The position numbers and the translations under genes were made by a program. From NCBI GenBank assembly GCA_903848645.1, contig CAINGU010000020.1, positions 1 to 64,000 on the forward strand: DNA of 64,000 nt, in the 5' to 3' direction. The notes below the pieces were generated by a model. That model did no database searches. It saw nothing but the letters and a program-made list of their open reading frames with translations, and was not told the DNA's origin. The number at the start of each line of letters is the position of its first letter. Position 1 is the first letter of the stretch. Shown piece by piece: positions 17,780 through 26,905 of this stretch. The DNA comes from an uncultured cyanobacterium. GTDB lineage: Bacteria > Cyanobacteriota > Cyanobacteriia > Cyanobacteriales > Nostocaceae.

Positions 17780-18865
17780 ATGCTTGATCAAGTTATTTTC
17801 GCTTTTGAACACAAAGATTATCAAACAGCAGCAAAATTACTCCAACAACTGCTCATAGAATCACCAGAAAATCCTTGGGTACAACTGTATTTTGGTAAAT
17901 TGCAGGAAGTTTCTCAACAGCGACAGGAAGCTGAAAAAATATATCGCCAATTACTCCGCTTGACAACTCATAGTAAAATCATCTCCCAAGCACGTCAAGG
18001 TTTACAGAGATTAGAAGAAATTAAGCAAGAAGAAAAGCAAAGAGCAATCGCTAAAGCTACAGCCGCACCTAATCACAACGAACTGGGAATATTAGTTTTA
18101 GAACCCATTAATAACGAACTCAAAACCAGCGCAGCCAGAAATTTTGCCCAAATCATGCAGATAGACGCTTACACAGCAAGAGTGATATTACCTAGCCAAA
18201 ATTGGCGAGTTTATCGCCTTGGTAAAGTAGGAGAATTAGCATTTTATGGCAGACAATTACAACAGGCAGGTATTCCCTGTTTCTGGGTAAAAATTCCCCA
18301 AATTCAACAAATTCAAGTATTTCAAGTTAAATATTTATCAGCAAATAAATCTCAAATCAAAGTCAGTTGTCAAAATGAAGCAAATCAAGTTGGTTCGATG
18401 ACATTTGATTTATCAGAAGTTACTGCTAGAGTTGTGGGACTTTTACCAATTTTTGAAAAAGTTGTAGATATTAATGCTAGGGGTAAATTAGAACGCAAAG
18501 ATAAAACTCAAGATTATGCTCAATTTTGTGATTTACACCTACCAAAAAGACGGAGTATTTTGCGAATTTATGATCAAGGATATGAATTCCAGAAAGGTTT
18601 AGAAATTAAACCCCAAACTCATCATAATACAATGAGAATCAATTGGAATAATTTAATGAAATGGGTCGAGCAGCAGTTACCTGAAGTTAAGCTTTGGTCT
18701 GACTTTCAGCCTTTTGCACAAACAGTTATAGACCAAACAGAAACCCTAAATCAAATTCCATCTCACATTAATTTATTTCGGCGAGAACAAAGTAATTGGG
18801 ATGCAGCTTTTCATTTATATAGTGGGATTATCTTTACTAAAAATATTCAAGCTTGTATAATCTGA
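17780..18865 (+). CDS. TPR-containing protein of unknown function
   Basis: Residues 1-95 form about two tetratricopeptide helices (DYQTAAKLLQQLL, then EAEKIYRQLLRL), followed by a roughly 260-residue region that looks globular. The latter includes DAYTARVILPSQNWRVYRLGKV and the late NLFRREQSNWDAAFHLYSG block. I do not recognise the C-terminal family; similar proteins appear to be widespread and uncharacterised in cyanobacteria. An upstream ATG at 17750 would add ten residues, but MLDQVIFAFE at 17780 is a better TPR-type start. No signal peptide is present. The gene stands alone. Confidence 0.7.
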   Translation: MLDQVIFAFEHKDYQTAAKLLQQLLIESPENPWVQLYFGKLQEVSQQRQEAEKIYRQLLRLTTHSKIISQARQGLQRLEEIKQEEKQRAIAKATAAPNHNELGILVLEPINNELKTSAARNFAQIMQIDAYTARVILPSQNWRVYRLGKVGELAFYGRQLQQAGIPCFWVKIPQIQQIQVFQVKYLSANKSQIKVSCQNEANQVGSMTFDLSEVTARVVGLLPIFEKVVDINARGKLERKDKTQDYAQFCDLHLPKRRSILRIYDQGYEFQKGLEIKPQTHHNTMRINWNNLMKWVEQQLPEVKLWSDFQPFAQTVIDQTETLNQIPSHINLFRREQSNWDAAFHLYSGIIFTKNIQACII

Positions 18866-18900
18866 TTTTTTCATTTTTAATTTTTCATTCCGCCCTGCGG

Positions 18901-18958
18901 TAATAGGTAATAGCCCAAATTAGCAACTATTACCCATTACCAAGAATTAAATTAATCC
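18901..18958 (+). repeat. Left copy of 58-bp direct repeat
   Basis: Matches 21804-21861 at about 51 of 58 positions in the same orientation. The two copies bracket four minus-strand genes (PepSY to coiled coil). The right copy covers the end of psaL, so the left one looks like a duplicated psaL 3' end. The GGTAATAG part is also a common spacer repeat, which weakens the duplication reading. Confidence 0.7.
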
Positions 18959-19148
18959 ACTCATCAGCAACACGCGCTTAGTTTCACCGCCAAAAAGTGA
19001 TCTCTGAGATGGATGGCATCAACCCGCGCCAAAGCATCTCCAAGGGCAACTCGCAGCGCGGTAAGATGGCACTTCACCATACCCTGCAAGCAAAACTGCA
19101 ACGCGAGAATCGCTAATTTGGATTTCGACAGGCTGTGTCGCTTGCAGT

Positions 19149-19481
19149 TCACGACTCACCATTGCCTTGAGCCTCATTAAATTGCTTGTGAGAAGTACGC
19201 CGCAGATGAAACCACATATAAATTCCCGTAAAAAGTAAGATGAACAAGCCGATAGCATTCAGGAATGGATAAATGATTTCTAGATTAAGTGCGCCAAAAT
19301 TTCCTTTGTGCCAATCTAATAACCAGTAAAACGCATCTTTTTTGCCTGCCAAATCAACGATCTGAAAAATAGTTCCTGTAATAGTTGTCAGCAATAAAGG
19401 CAACAACATAATGGGAGCAAGTATGCTGTGAAGATGGCTAATATATTGAAAATAGTGGCTATGATTTTTGGAGGTTGTCAT
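19149..19481 (-). CDS. Short PepSY-associated membrane protein
   Basis: A 110-residue protein with two hydrophobic helices (about 18-40 and 68-92) and the YISHLHSILAPIMLLPLLLTTITGTIFQ and LLDWHKGNFG blocks of PepSY-associated transmembrane proteins. Full members of that family have four helices and 350-500 residues, so this is a short form. It starts four bases inside the end of the DUF5335 gene, so the two are probably co-translated. Downstream to 18964 there is repeat-like DNA with frames in three phases that do not look like genes. The function is unknown, possibly linked to membrane redox or metal handling. Confidence 0.7.
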   Translation of the reverse strand: MTTSKNHSHYFQYISHLHSILAPIMLLPLLLTTITGTIFQIVDLAGKKDAFYWLLDWHKGNFGALNLEIIYPFLNAIGLFILLFTGIYMWFHLRRTSHKQFNEAQGNGES

Positions 19482-19831
19482 ACAGATTGTAGCTGGATTA
19501 ACGTTTTTGTCCCGGCAGCATCACTAATCTGAACTGCTATCATCACACCGGTTGAGTTCTGTCCCGTTAAAACGTCCGTTAGTGAATCAATCGTGTGTCC
19601 GTATGTCATTTCATTTTTACCGACTTCGATAGATAAATTATCACCCTTCCCAGGGCGATCATAAATCATCGCCATCAAAGGTGCGTTCTGAATCAGTTCT
19701 TCGTCACCAAGTTCTGAATTGATGATTTCGATGGAAATACGCCGTCCACGATTATCATTTGAAAACTGATCAAAAAATTCACCCCATCGCTCACGCGGCA
19801 CAGATTTGTTGATGTCAATTTTACTTAACAT
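19478..19831 (-). CDS. DUF5335 family protein
   Basis: A 117-residue soluble protein with the DUF5335 pattern: a WGEFFDQFS stretch near the start, GRRISIEIINSELGDEE, then the LSIEVGKNEMTYGHTI block. I start it at the ATG at 19831, which has AAAGGA six bases upstream; the upstream ATG would add seven residues. The biochemical role of the family is unknown. It often appears with general-stress proteins, as here. Confidence 0.8.
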   Translation of the reverse strand: MLSKIDINKSVPRERWGEFFDQFSNDNRGRRISIEIINSELGDEELIQNAPLMAMIYDRPGKGDNLSIEVGKNEMTYGHTIDSLTDVLTGQNSTGVMIAVQISDAAGTKTLIQLQSV

Positions 19832-19966
19832 GATGATTCCTTTAAATATCAACGAACTTAAATATGTCCTAAACTAACACTGGTTACTATAAGTCATGCC
19901 TACACGGGCAGAATCCAGATGGTACGTGATTTGTAAAACTTTGATTTGATCTTAGTCCGCGCAGAC

Positions 19967-20001
19967 GGACTTTGTTTGTGTAGGAGCGATTTATAATCGC
20001 C
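19967..20001 (+). repeat. Dispersed 35-bp repeat (copy A)
   Basis: Matches the reverse complement of 47626-47660 at 33 of 35 positions. It ends in a small hairpin (GCGATTTATAATCGC). It lies between the YflT-like and DUF5335 genes, and its relatives lie inside the cpc operon. Confidence 0.8.
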
Positions 20002-20022
20002 GGAAATTTTCCAAACATACTC

Positions 20023-20562
20023 TTAAACAGGGATTGATATGCTCATTCCATGACTAATTCTGTCTAGCATCTGCCTTGCCTGACTGACATCCTCGTCGCT
20101 GCCTGTCACAAGGATTATGAACTCGCCTGCTTGGATTTGAGTTTCGTACTTAAGTACCTCGTGCCTGGGGATTCCTATCCCTCCTAAAGCACCTGCGAGT
20201 CCTCCTACAGCAGCAGCACCAGCAGCACCAACAAGCGTTCCTTCCAACCAACCTGCCAGCACTCCAGCAATGGGGCCAGCAATGATGATCGGAGCTATTC
20301 CGGGAATAAATAACACTCCAGCCCCCGCTAAAATGCCAAATAAACCGCCGATGAAGCTACCCCAATAGCCACCTCCTGTGGCTCCAGCCTTGGCTGTATC
20401 TTTCCAGGTAAGAAATCCCCGGACGTGTTCAGTGGTTTGGTAGTCTTTACCAATAATCGAGAGCTTTTGCATATCGAAGCCTAATTTTTGCAGTTCCAAT
20501 ACAACTCTCTCTGCTTCTGTATGGGAAGGAAAATGAGCAACAACTGTATGGGTATATGTCAT
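20023..20562 (-). CDS. General stress protein, YflT/17M-like
   Basis: A 179-residue protein. The N-terminal domain (HTVVAHFPSHTEAERVVLELQKLGFD) is the YflT/general stress protein 17M fold. It is followed by a glycine/alanine-rich hydrophobic middle (about 60-135) with two likely membrane hairpins, and a C-terminal block (GEFIILVTGSDEDVSQARQML) that repeats the ferredoxin-like fold. Such proteins are induced by osmotic or oxidative stress, but their biochemical role is not established. It lies 13 bp after the coiled-coil gene on the same strand. Confidence 0.8.
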   Translation of the reverse strand: MTYTHTVVAHFPSHTEAERVVLELQKLGFDMQKLSIIGKDYQTTEHVRGFLTWKDTAKAGATGGGYWGSFIGGLFGILAGAGVLFIPGIAPIIIAGPIAGVLAGWLEGTLVGAAGAAAVGGLAGALGGIGIPRHEVLKYETQIQAGEFIILVTGSDEDVSQARQMLDRISHGMSISIPV

Positions 20563-20575
20563 GAGTTTGTCTCCT

Positions 20576-21001
20576 TTATTTCTTTGTAGTTACCGCAGCG
20601 GCTTCGGCATCTAGTCTGGCGGTAATCGCTTCTAAGGTGGCTTTTTCAGCCTCTTCGAGGGTGGCAATGGCTAAGAATGTCACCGTAGCTGCATGATTCT
20701 CAGCTTTATCTGCCCGCTCTTCGAGTTTCTTGGCTTTGCGACTCGTTTTCCATTCCTCGACATGGGACTTCACTTCAGATTCTTTTTCCTCGAATTGAGC
20801 TTTAAGTTTTGCCCGGTACTCATCGAATTCTTTTTTCTTCGTGTCTAGCTTTGCTTTCGCTTCATCAAGTTGAGATTCAATCTCAATTTGAGTTTTTTTC
20901 GGTGCAGATTGAATACTTTCTCTTAGGGATTTTACCCGATCTTCAACTGCTTCTAAATTGTCATGAAGATTCTTGGTAAAGTTATCAATTGCAATACTCA
21001 T
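20576..21001 (-). CDS. Coiled-coil protein of the stress cassette
   Basis: A 141-residue, highly charged protein predicted to be almost entirely helical. Heptad-like stretches run through residues 15-95 (VEDRVKSLRESIQS, EAKAKLDTKKKEFDEYRAKLKAQFEEKE), followed by an alanine-rich tail. No enzyme motif, signal peptide or membrane segment is visible. It is first in a minus-strand run with the YflT-like, DUF5335 and PepSY genes, so a structural or stress-protective role is a reasonable guess. Confidence 0.75.
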   Translation of the reverse strand: MSIAIDNFTKNLHDNLEAVEDRVKSLRESIQSAPKKTQIEIESQLDEAKAKLDTKKKEFDEYRAKLKAQFEEKESEVKSHVEEWKTSRKAKKLEERADKAENHAATVTFLAIATLEEAEKATLEAITARLDAEAAAVTTKK

Positions 21002-21400
21002 GATAATTACTCTAGTATGTGGAATTTCTGAAATATGGCTATATTATCGTCAAGTTAAGATCGAATCTCAGCTTGAATTTTGTTTAGCTGCACATTTAAT
21101 AATTGCAAATTTGTCCCCATATAACCTCTACCTTTTGAAGGTTTTAGGAGAAGTTATCCAATTTAAACAATTCATCCACTATTTAAAACATAATTTTTCC
21201 TTTAACGATTCCCATTTGCTACTCTCAGCAAGACTTTCACTACTATATTTAGGCAATATCATCACAGTTTTATGTGACAATTATCAACTGCAACCATAGT
21301 GAATCTTTGCTTAATTTTTTATGAATATCTTCAAGCTTAATCCTTTGGGAGTAGTCATCTAATTCATGATTTATAATTAGTTTTTTTGTAAAATTATACT

Positions 21401-21507
21401 TACAGCAGATTTCGCTCTAATGAGGTACAAACTTGAATTATGAAACTCTTGTAGTGCGGGCATCTTGCCCGCTATATATGTACCTCATAACACCGGAAAG
21501 TGCTGTA
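21401..21507 (+). mobile_element. MITE-like element, copy 2
   Basis: 107 bp with 28-bp terminal inverted repeats that begin TACAGCA and end TGAGGTAC (21401-21428 and 21480-21507, roughly three quarters identical). The interior matches copy 1 at 16310. It carries no gene. A third relative with different tip bases lies at 61281-61380. Confidence 0.75.
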
Positions 21508-21685
21508 TTTAGGGCTTGCTGATAGCGTAGCGTGGCGTAAGCCATATAACCCAAAAACCTAGATATATTAAGAGTTTCCGGGTTGAAAAAGGTGAATCAG
21601 GTGCAAGGAATAAGCGTAGAAACCATTAAAAACCTATCACTTTCCCAGATTCGAGACTATTCTTACTTCCTTCTAATTCTTCCTT

Positions 21686-21744
<59 letters not shown>

Positions 21745-21803
21745 GCCATCACGACAAGACTTTTTCATCAAACCCTATTTATTTTCTAATATATTTCTCT
21801 CGA

Positions 21804-21861
21804 TAATAGGTAATAGTCCCTATTAGCAACTATTACCCATTATCAAGAATCAAATTAACCC
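21804..21861 (+). repeat. Right copy of 58-bp direct repeat
   Basis: See the partner at 18901-18958. This copy includes the psaL stop codon, so it is probably the ancestral position. Confidence 0.7.
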
Positions 21862-22319
21862 AATAAACCTTGGATTAATCCAGAATTACCTGTCAAGAAG
21901 AAAGCGACTACTGCGCCACCGATACCACCAATTAAGAAAGCACTGGCAAAATTATTCCAGCTTTCCTTAGAGTTAAAAGCATCAACAGGAGGATTGGGTA
22001 CAGCAATACTAGCAAGAGCCTTATCAGGATTGCTGTTGGCATATAAGGATAGGCAGGCTGTCAAAATTACAACTAAACCAATACTACCCAACAAACCAGC
22101 TAAGTTAGCATTGGGGGCATTGCGTAAAGGACCTAATTTATCGAAAGGTCCAAATAACAAATAACCATGAGCCATACCAACTTCTAAGCCACGTCTAAAA
22201 GGATTTAGACCGGGGCGATAAGCTGGTAAGTTGCTAATAAACCACTTCACCAAAGGAGCGGAATTGATGGGGGTTTCTAGGTCGCCTTTTTGTGGATCAC
22301 GTCCTGCTGCTATTGCCAT
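21855..22319 (-). CDS. psaL: Photosystem I subunit XI (PsaL)
   Basis: A 154-residue thylakoid membrane protein needed for PSI trimer (or tetramer) formation. The N-terminal stromal part has DLETPINSAPLVKWFISNLPAYRPGLNPFRRGLEVGMAHGY in its first 55 residues, including the conserved PFRRGLEVGMAHGYLL block. It is followed by helices near 75-97 and 125-150. The C-terminus ends NSGLIQGLLG. It is in line after psaF and psaJ with a roughly 300-bp leader, so it may have its own promoter. Confidence 0.97.
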   Translation of the reverse strand: MAIAAGRDPQKGDLETPINSAPLVKWFISNLPAYRPGLNPFRRGLEVGMAHGYLLFGPFDKLGPLRNAPNANLAGLLGSIGLVVILTACLSLYANSNPDKALASIAVPNPPVDAFNSKESWNNFASAFLIGGIGGAVVAFFLTGNSGLIQGLLG

Positions 22320-22616
22320 AACTATTTTTAGATCCCTTGAATCACTAGGTGGGTTTTTGATGAGCTTACGGCTTGAGTCATGTTGTTTGCTCGGTTTTCA
22401 ATTAGAAAAATGGCATTTTTAATGAAAATTAATTTTGCCACTTTCTAATTAAGAAAAGTATGAAACTCCCAAACAGTGGACAACATGACGAGTTTCATAC
22501 ATTAGTGAAGATTGCTAATTTGAGTGATATTTTCACCTAACTAGGTTTGATAACTCAATGAGACAATCTACAAGCAAAAGCTAAGTACATTAGCTTTTCT
22601 GAACCGGATTTTCAAC

Positions 22617-22763
22617 CTATAGGGGGTGGAAAAGGAGGTCAGGGAAGAAGCGATTAAATTCAATCAAAATCCCGGCTGTGATTGTCAACCAGATAGTTGC
22701 TGCAACAGGAGCAGTGGAGATGAATGTAATCAAATAGTTGGTTTCGTTACCTTTTTCAGCCAT
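22617..22763 (-). CDS. psaJ: Photosystem I subunit IX (PsaJ)
   Basis: A 48-residue single-helix protein. The minus-strand reading begins [20 protein letters not shown] and ends [10 protein letters not shown]. PsaJ sits beside PsaF in PSI and helps to hold it in place. The length and the FNRFFPDLL tail are typical. It begins 39 bp after the psaF stop, so the two are co-transcribed. Confidence 0.96.
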   Translation of the reverse strand: MAEKGNETNYLITFISTAPVAATIWLTITAGILIEFNRFFPDLLFHPL

Positions 22764-22802
22764 GAATTTAGTCTCCAGAATGAGTAAGTGACAACAAATG
22801 AA

Positions 22803-23297
22803 TTAACGTGGTGAAACGGTAATTTCTGAATCCTTCGCTGTTAACTCCCCAGAGAGCAATTCCTTGATTGCTGCTGCTGGCCAAGCAAAACCGGAGGTGA
22901 TGATAGGTAGAGCAATACCCAAATCAATTTGGATTTCTTTTTGCTCTGCATCTGATCCTTTTTTGATTGCTTGTAGATAAGCACGGCCTACCCAACCAAT
23001 CCAACCAGCAATGTAGAGGAAGAGAATACTAGGGATTAAAAAATCACCAGCATGATCAAGACGGCCATCTACAATCAAGTGAGGATAACCTTCTGGTCCA
23101 CAGAGTGCCTGGGAATAACGTTCAAACCGCTTTTTACCTGATTCAGGGTCAGGGGTGGTGTTACGGGCATTTCGTGCTAGCTCTTGAAAGGCGGGAGAGT
23201 CTTTACAAGGGACAAGATTTGCGCCTAGTGCTTTAGCTTCAGGAGCAAAATTGAACCAAAGAGTAATCGCCAAAAGCAAAGCAAACAATCGTCTCAT
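22803..23297 (-). CDS. psaF: Photosystem I subunit III (PsaF)
   Basis: A 164-residue precursor. Residues 1-23 are a signal peptide ending in AKA; the mature protein begins [14 protein letters not shown]. The two cysteines (CKDSPAF and ALCGPEG) form the conserved lumenal disulfide. A membrane helix lies near 88-110 ([20 protein letters not shown]). PsaF is involved in docking of plastocyanin or cytochrome c6 in some phototrophs. It leads the psaF-psaJ-psaL run. Confidence 0.97.
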   Translation of the reverse strand: MRRLFALLLAITLWFNFAPEAKALGANLVPCKDSPAFQELARNARNTTPDPESGKKRFERYSQALCGPEGYPHLIVDGRLDHAGDFLIPSILFLYIAGWIGWVGRAYLQAIKKGSDAEQKEIQIDLGIALPIITSGFAWPAAAIKELLSGELTAKDSEITVSPR

Positions 23298-23466
23298 GGA
23301 GTTGTTTCCTTTTATTACAAAACGAGAAGTTTTTTGTACAAAACGAAGCGGCTTGTACAGTCTTTATTTTAGATAACTAGGAAGTTATCATACTCTTGGC
23401 TGGGAACTGAGTAAAGTTTAAGTCAACAAAAGTTAAAGCTTCTCAATCAAAAGATAGGGAAGAGGA

Positions 23467-23506
23467 GGGGTATAGGGGTGTAGCGGTGTAGGGGTATAGG
23501 GCTGTA
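23467..23506 (+). repeat. Five tandem 8-bp units (GGGGTATA-type)
   Basis: 40 bp of octamers with small variations (GGGGTATA, GGGGTGTA, GCGGTGTA), followed at 23538-23558 by three TGTTCCC heptamers that run up to 12 bp before tsaD. The tsaD leader is thus nearly all repeat. Confidence 0.85.
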
Positions 23507-23570
23507 GGGAAAATATGGGAGAATATATATATTATTCTGTTCCCTGTTCCCTGTTCCCTATGAATCTACT

Positions 23571-24614
23571 ATGACAACCGTTTTAGCCATTGAAACCAGT
23601 TGTGATGAAACTGCTGTTGCAATTATTAAGAATCGTGAAGTGTGTAGCAGTATTATTACTTCACAAATTCCCGTTCATCAACAATATGGTGGGGTAGTGC
23701 CAGAGGTGGCCTCACGTCAGCATTTAGAAACGCTGAATTATGAAATAGAGCAAGCTATGGAGTCTAGTAATCTAGACTGGCATCAGATTGATGCGATAGC
23801 TGCCACCTGTGCGCCTGGACTGGTAGGGGCGTTGCTGGTGGGGTTAACAGCCGCCAAAACCCTGGCAATTGTCCATGATTTGCCTTTTTTGGGAGTGCAT
23901 CACCTGGAAGGTCATATTTACGCGACTTACTTGAGCGAGCCAAGTTTAAATCCTCCCTTTCTTAGCTTACTTGTTTCCGGCGGTCATACAAGCTTGATTT
24001 ATGTTAAAGATTATGGTATGTACGAAACTCTGGGAGAAACCCGTGATGATGCGGCGGGTGAGGCTTTTGACAAGGTGGCGCGGTTGTTAAAACTGGGTTA
24101 TCCCGGTGGACCAATAATTGATAAATTGGCACAAACAGGTAATCCCCAAGCCTTTGCATTACCGGAAGGAAAAATTTCTTTACCAGGTGGGGGTTATCAT
24201 CCTTATGATTATAGCTTTAGCGGATTAAAGACAGCAGTATTACGTTTAGTGCAGCAGTTGGAGAAAGAGGGAAAAGAAGTACCAATTGCCGATGTAGTGG
24301 CTAGTTTCCAGGATACTATAGCGCGATCGCTAACCAAAAGAGCGATCGCCTGCGCTCGTAACTATGGAGTAGATACCATTACGGTAGGTGGTGGTGTAGC
24401 TGCTAATAGTGGGCTGAGAAAGCATTTACAAGCAGCAGCCAGTAAAAATAATTTGCGGGTTCTTTTCCCCCCCTTAAAGTTTTGCACTGACAACGCCGCC
24501 ATGATTGGCTGTGCCGCAGCCGAACACCTATCCCGTGGTCACACTTCCCCTCTCACATTAGGAGTACATTCTCGGCTCTCACTGAACCAAGTCATGCAGT
24601 TATACGAAAATTAA
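23571..24614 (+). CDS. tsaD: tRNA N6-threonylcarbamoyladenosine transferase
   Basis: Transfers the threonylcarbamoyl group to A37 of tRNAs that read ANN codons, working with TsaB, TsaE and TsaC in the cytoplasm. The 347-residue protein has [11 protein letters not shown] at the start, the metal-binding HHLEGHIYA with two histidines, [12 protein letters not shown], and [13 protein letters not shown] in the second ASKHA domain. Length and motifs are fully typical. Confidence 0.97.
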   Translation: MTTVLAIETSCDETAVAIIKNREVCSSIITSQIPVHQQYGGVVPEVASRQHLETLNYEIEQAMESSNLDWHQIDAIAATCAPGLVGALLVGLTAAKTLAIVHDLPFLGVHHLEGHIYATYLSEPSLNPPFLSLLVSGGHTSLIYVKDYGMYETLGETRDDAAGEAFDKVARLLKLGYPGGPIIDKLAQTGNPQAFALPEGKISLPGGGYHPYDYSFSGLKTAVLRLVQQLEKEGKEVPIADVVASFQDTIARSLTKRAIACARNYGVDTITVGGGVAANSGLRKHLQAAASKNNLRVLFPPLKFCTDNAAMIGCAAAEHLSRGHTSPLTLGVHSRLSLNQVMQLYEN

Positions 24615-24639
24615 TTTCCAGCCTCCTGACAACTGACAA

Positions 24640-25548
24640 CTAACCACTGACAACTGACAACTGACCACCAACAATTGACCGAATATTTTCAGCTACAGCT
24701 TCTGGTTGCTCTAACATAGCCAGATGCCCACAATCGGGAATTTCAATCACATTATCGCCAACGTATTGGAAAAGCCAATGAAAACTCGCTAAATGGCGGA
24801 TATATTTAGGTTCCATCACCTTATCGTCAGCACCAGCTAAAAAATACACTGGCTGCTTTAATTTAGATACTAATTGAGGTAAACAGTTAATTTCTTCTTC
24901 CGTAGTGGAGTCTAAAAGAGTTCCTAAAGCAGCTTCGGGATCAGCGACCATAAAATCAATTAGTCGTTGACGCGCCCAATATCGCTCTAAAGGATGCAAT
25001 ACACTAGCTTTAGTAAACAACAAATCAATCCAAGGCATTTGTGAAAGCCAACGGGGACGGACTTGTAAAAATTTCTGCCCTGCGGCACGGAATTGCTCAA
25101 ATGCTTCCTTGAGATAAATCCCACCACCGGCATTCACACAAATTACGCCTTGGATACAATCAGGTAGTTGAGCCGCTGTCCATAAAGCAATAGTGCCACC
25201 CAAAGAATGACCTATTAACCAAGCACTAGAAATATTCAAGTGTTGGAGAAGAACAGCTAAATCCTGAGCATAAGCAGATGGAGAATATAGAGAATCCAAG
25301 GACGAACTAAGCATACTAGAGTCTGTGTAAGTCAGTTCTATATCTAATGTCACCTGGGATTGTGATTCACCAAAGCCTCGTAAATCATAAGATAAACACT
25401 GCAAATCTACTGATAGACGAGAAATCACAGGTTGCCAGTATACACGGCTATTCAGCCAACCGTGGATAAATACTAAAGTATGGGGGCATGATGTAGGAGC
25501 GGTTAGCTCATAAGTATGTGGAACGCCTAAGATTTCTATTGTTGCCAT
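24640..25548 (-). CDS. Alpha/beta hydrolase
   Basis: A 302-residue serine hydrolase of the alpha/beta fold: oxyanion HGW near residues 29-31, nucleophile Ser115 in LIGHSLGG, acid at Asp241/Asp242 (AGADDK) and His275 in DCGHLAM. There is no signal peptide, so it is cytoplasmic. The substrate is not predictable; an esterase or C-C hydrolase is likely. The last eight residues (GQLSVVSG) and the stop come from a spacer repeat related to TGACAACTGACAAC, so the C-terminus was probably extended by repeat expansion. The gene converges on tsaD. Confidence 0.85.
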   Translation of the reverse strand: MATIEILGVPHTYELTAPTSCPHTLVFIHGWLNSRVYWQPVISRLSVDLQCLSYDLRGFGESQSQVTLDIELTYTDSSMLSSSLDSLYSPSAYAQDLAVLLQHLNISSAWLIGHSLGGTIALWTAAQLPDCIQGVICVNAGGGIYLKEAFEQFRAAGQKFLQVRPRWLSQMPWIDLLFTKASVLHPLERYWARQRLIDFMVADPEAALGTLLDSTTEEEINCLPQLVSKLKQPVYFLAGADDKVMEPKYIRHLASFHWLFQYVGDNVIEIPDCGHLAMLEQPEAVAENIRSIVGGQLSVVSG

Positions 25549-25649
25549 AGTTAAATATCGTCCCCCTCAAAATTGGGTGCGACTCAATACAAATCAATAC
25601 AAACAGAGAAAGAATAATTCAAAAATTTTGAATTTTGAATTAGCTAATT

Positions 25650-26369
25650 CTATTGACCAAGTAACCTATTTTTAACTCCTTCCGCAATTCTGTGACCCAG
25701 ATATTCAGGAATTAGACTTTCATTTGGACCCAACAAGTAGAGAATCAGCCGAGTGCGTCCGCGCCAAACGAGTAAATTGGCATTGACTACCAGTAGGTCT
25801 TCTTGCCAGATAGCGTACATCACTTTGTAAAATAATCCGGGTTGATTATCAGCTTCAATCACTAAAGCGGGAAGATGAAAGACAGGATCGACATAGAAGT
25901 CAGTTTGTACCTGCTCTAAACCAGCATCAAGATTAAATTCTACCGCCAGCATTTCTTCTACTTCAAATCGGCCTCCTAAGGCTTCACGAATAGCACGGCA
26001 AACGTTATCAGCGGTTTTTTCAGTCAGTGCTTTACTACCACGAGATACCAGTAATTTAATAAAAACTAGCATCGGTGGTCGAATTTGACCGTATAAACTC
26101 AGACCATGAATAGTTAAACCATAAGCTGCCAGGACACCAAAAATATCGCTGAGGAGGAAAGATTGATTGCGGTAGGCAAAATGCAGGGCGCTTTTGCTCC
26201 CTTCCGACTTCATCTCGATCACAGCCCGTCTGGTTTTATAAAGACGGTATGCCAGACGTAAATTTTGAAGTTGAATCTCACTGCTAACAAATTGCTCATA
26301 GAATTGGGGGAACGCTCGATTAAAGCGTTTAAGGAGTTCTAGAGTTGAAGATTTTAAACCAGAAGCCAT
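25650..26369 (-). CDS. ACT-domain-like regulatory protein
   Basis: A 239-residue protein beginning MASGLKSSTLELLKRF. The segments near residues 75-130 (FLLSDIFGVLAAYGLTIHGLSLYGQ) and 170-235 (ALVIEADNQPGLFYKVMYAIWQEDLLVVNANLL) both resemble ACT ligand-binding modules, as in GlnD/UTase tails. An upstream start at 26441 would add 24 residues encoded by CTGGGGA repeats, so the ATG at 26369 is preferred although no clear ribosome site is seen. It has no catalytic domain. The role is unknown. Confidence 0.72.
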   Translation of the reverse strand: MASGLKSSTLELLKRFNRAFPQFYEQFVSSEIQLQNLRLAYRLYKTRRAVIEMKSEGSKSALHFAYRNQSFLLSDIFGVLAAYGLTIHGLSLYGQIRPPMLVFIKLLVSRGSKALTEKTADNVCRAIREALGGRFEVEEMLAVEFNLDAGLEQVQTDFYVDPVFHLPALVIEADNQPGLFYKVMYAIWQEDLLVVNANLLVWRGRTRLILYLLGPNESLIPEYLGHRIAEGVKNRLLGQ

Positions 26370-26905
26370 TGTTGGGGGTAAGACTTGCTTGTTTTGTACA
26401 AACTGGGGACTGGGGACTGGGGACTGGGGACTGGGGAGCAATAAGAATTTTTCTTGCCTCTTGCAAGAGTGCCTATCCCGAATCCCCGGACTTAGTTAGA
26501 ATTCTGAAATAATAATGTTATCTCTCAAAGTCTACAGCGTATCAGTTAAATTACCTGTTCTCATTGTGTCATTGAAGTTGACATTGATGAGCATAAGGTC
26601 AGCTTTATCTTGTCTATTTATAAAACTGTGCTGCCGAAATTTATCACTTAAGGCGGAAAGATACTTGAATTTTGGAAATTTTTTGCCTTTGGGTGAGTTT
26701 TATTGAGTAGTGTTAAAACAAAATGCTAAAGTTGAAAGTGATTGGTAAGAAACACCTGATAACTAGCTATGAGTATTGCAAATTGCCAAAACACCTAGAT
26801 TAGTTCTAGCTGATTGGCTAACAATGATCATAGTAATGTTAAATGTGAATCAACACTCTTAAAAAGTGGTAACCAATTCAGTCATACTACCCGAACTGCG
26901 TTGGC
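26370..26905. other. Divergent spacer with heptamer repeats
   Basis: Holds five CTGGGGA heptamers at 26403-26437 and otherwise AT-rich DNA with no credible gene. A 63-codon frame at 26515 has no family features. Confidence 0.55.
26403..26437 (+). repeat. Five tandem CTGGGGA heptamers
   Basis: 35 bp of perfect seven-base units immediately upstream of the ACT-domain gene, inside the frame that a longer start would translate. Confidence 0.95.

Noticed and set aside
18964-19258. Two overlapping minus-strand frames of 62 and 79 codons downstream of the PepSY gene
   Set aside because: Repeat-like DNA open in several phases; neither frame has a ribosome site or a family pattern, and one runs through the PepSY gene.
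21000-21299. 99-codon hydrophobic frame divergent from the coiled-coil gene
   Set aside because: No ribosome site, low-information AT-rich composition and no recognisable family. It could be a real small gene but is not supported.
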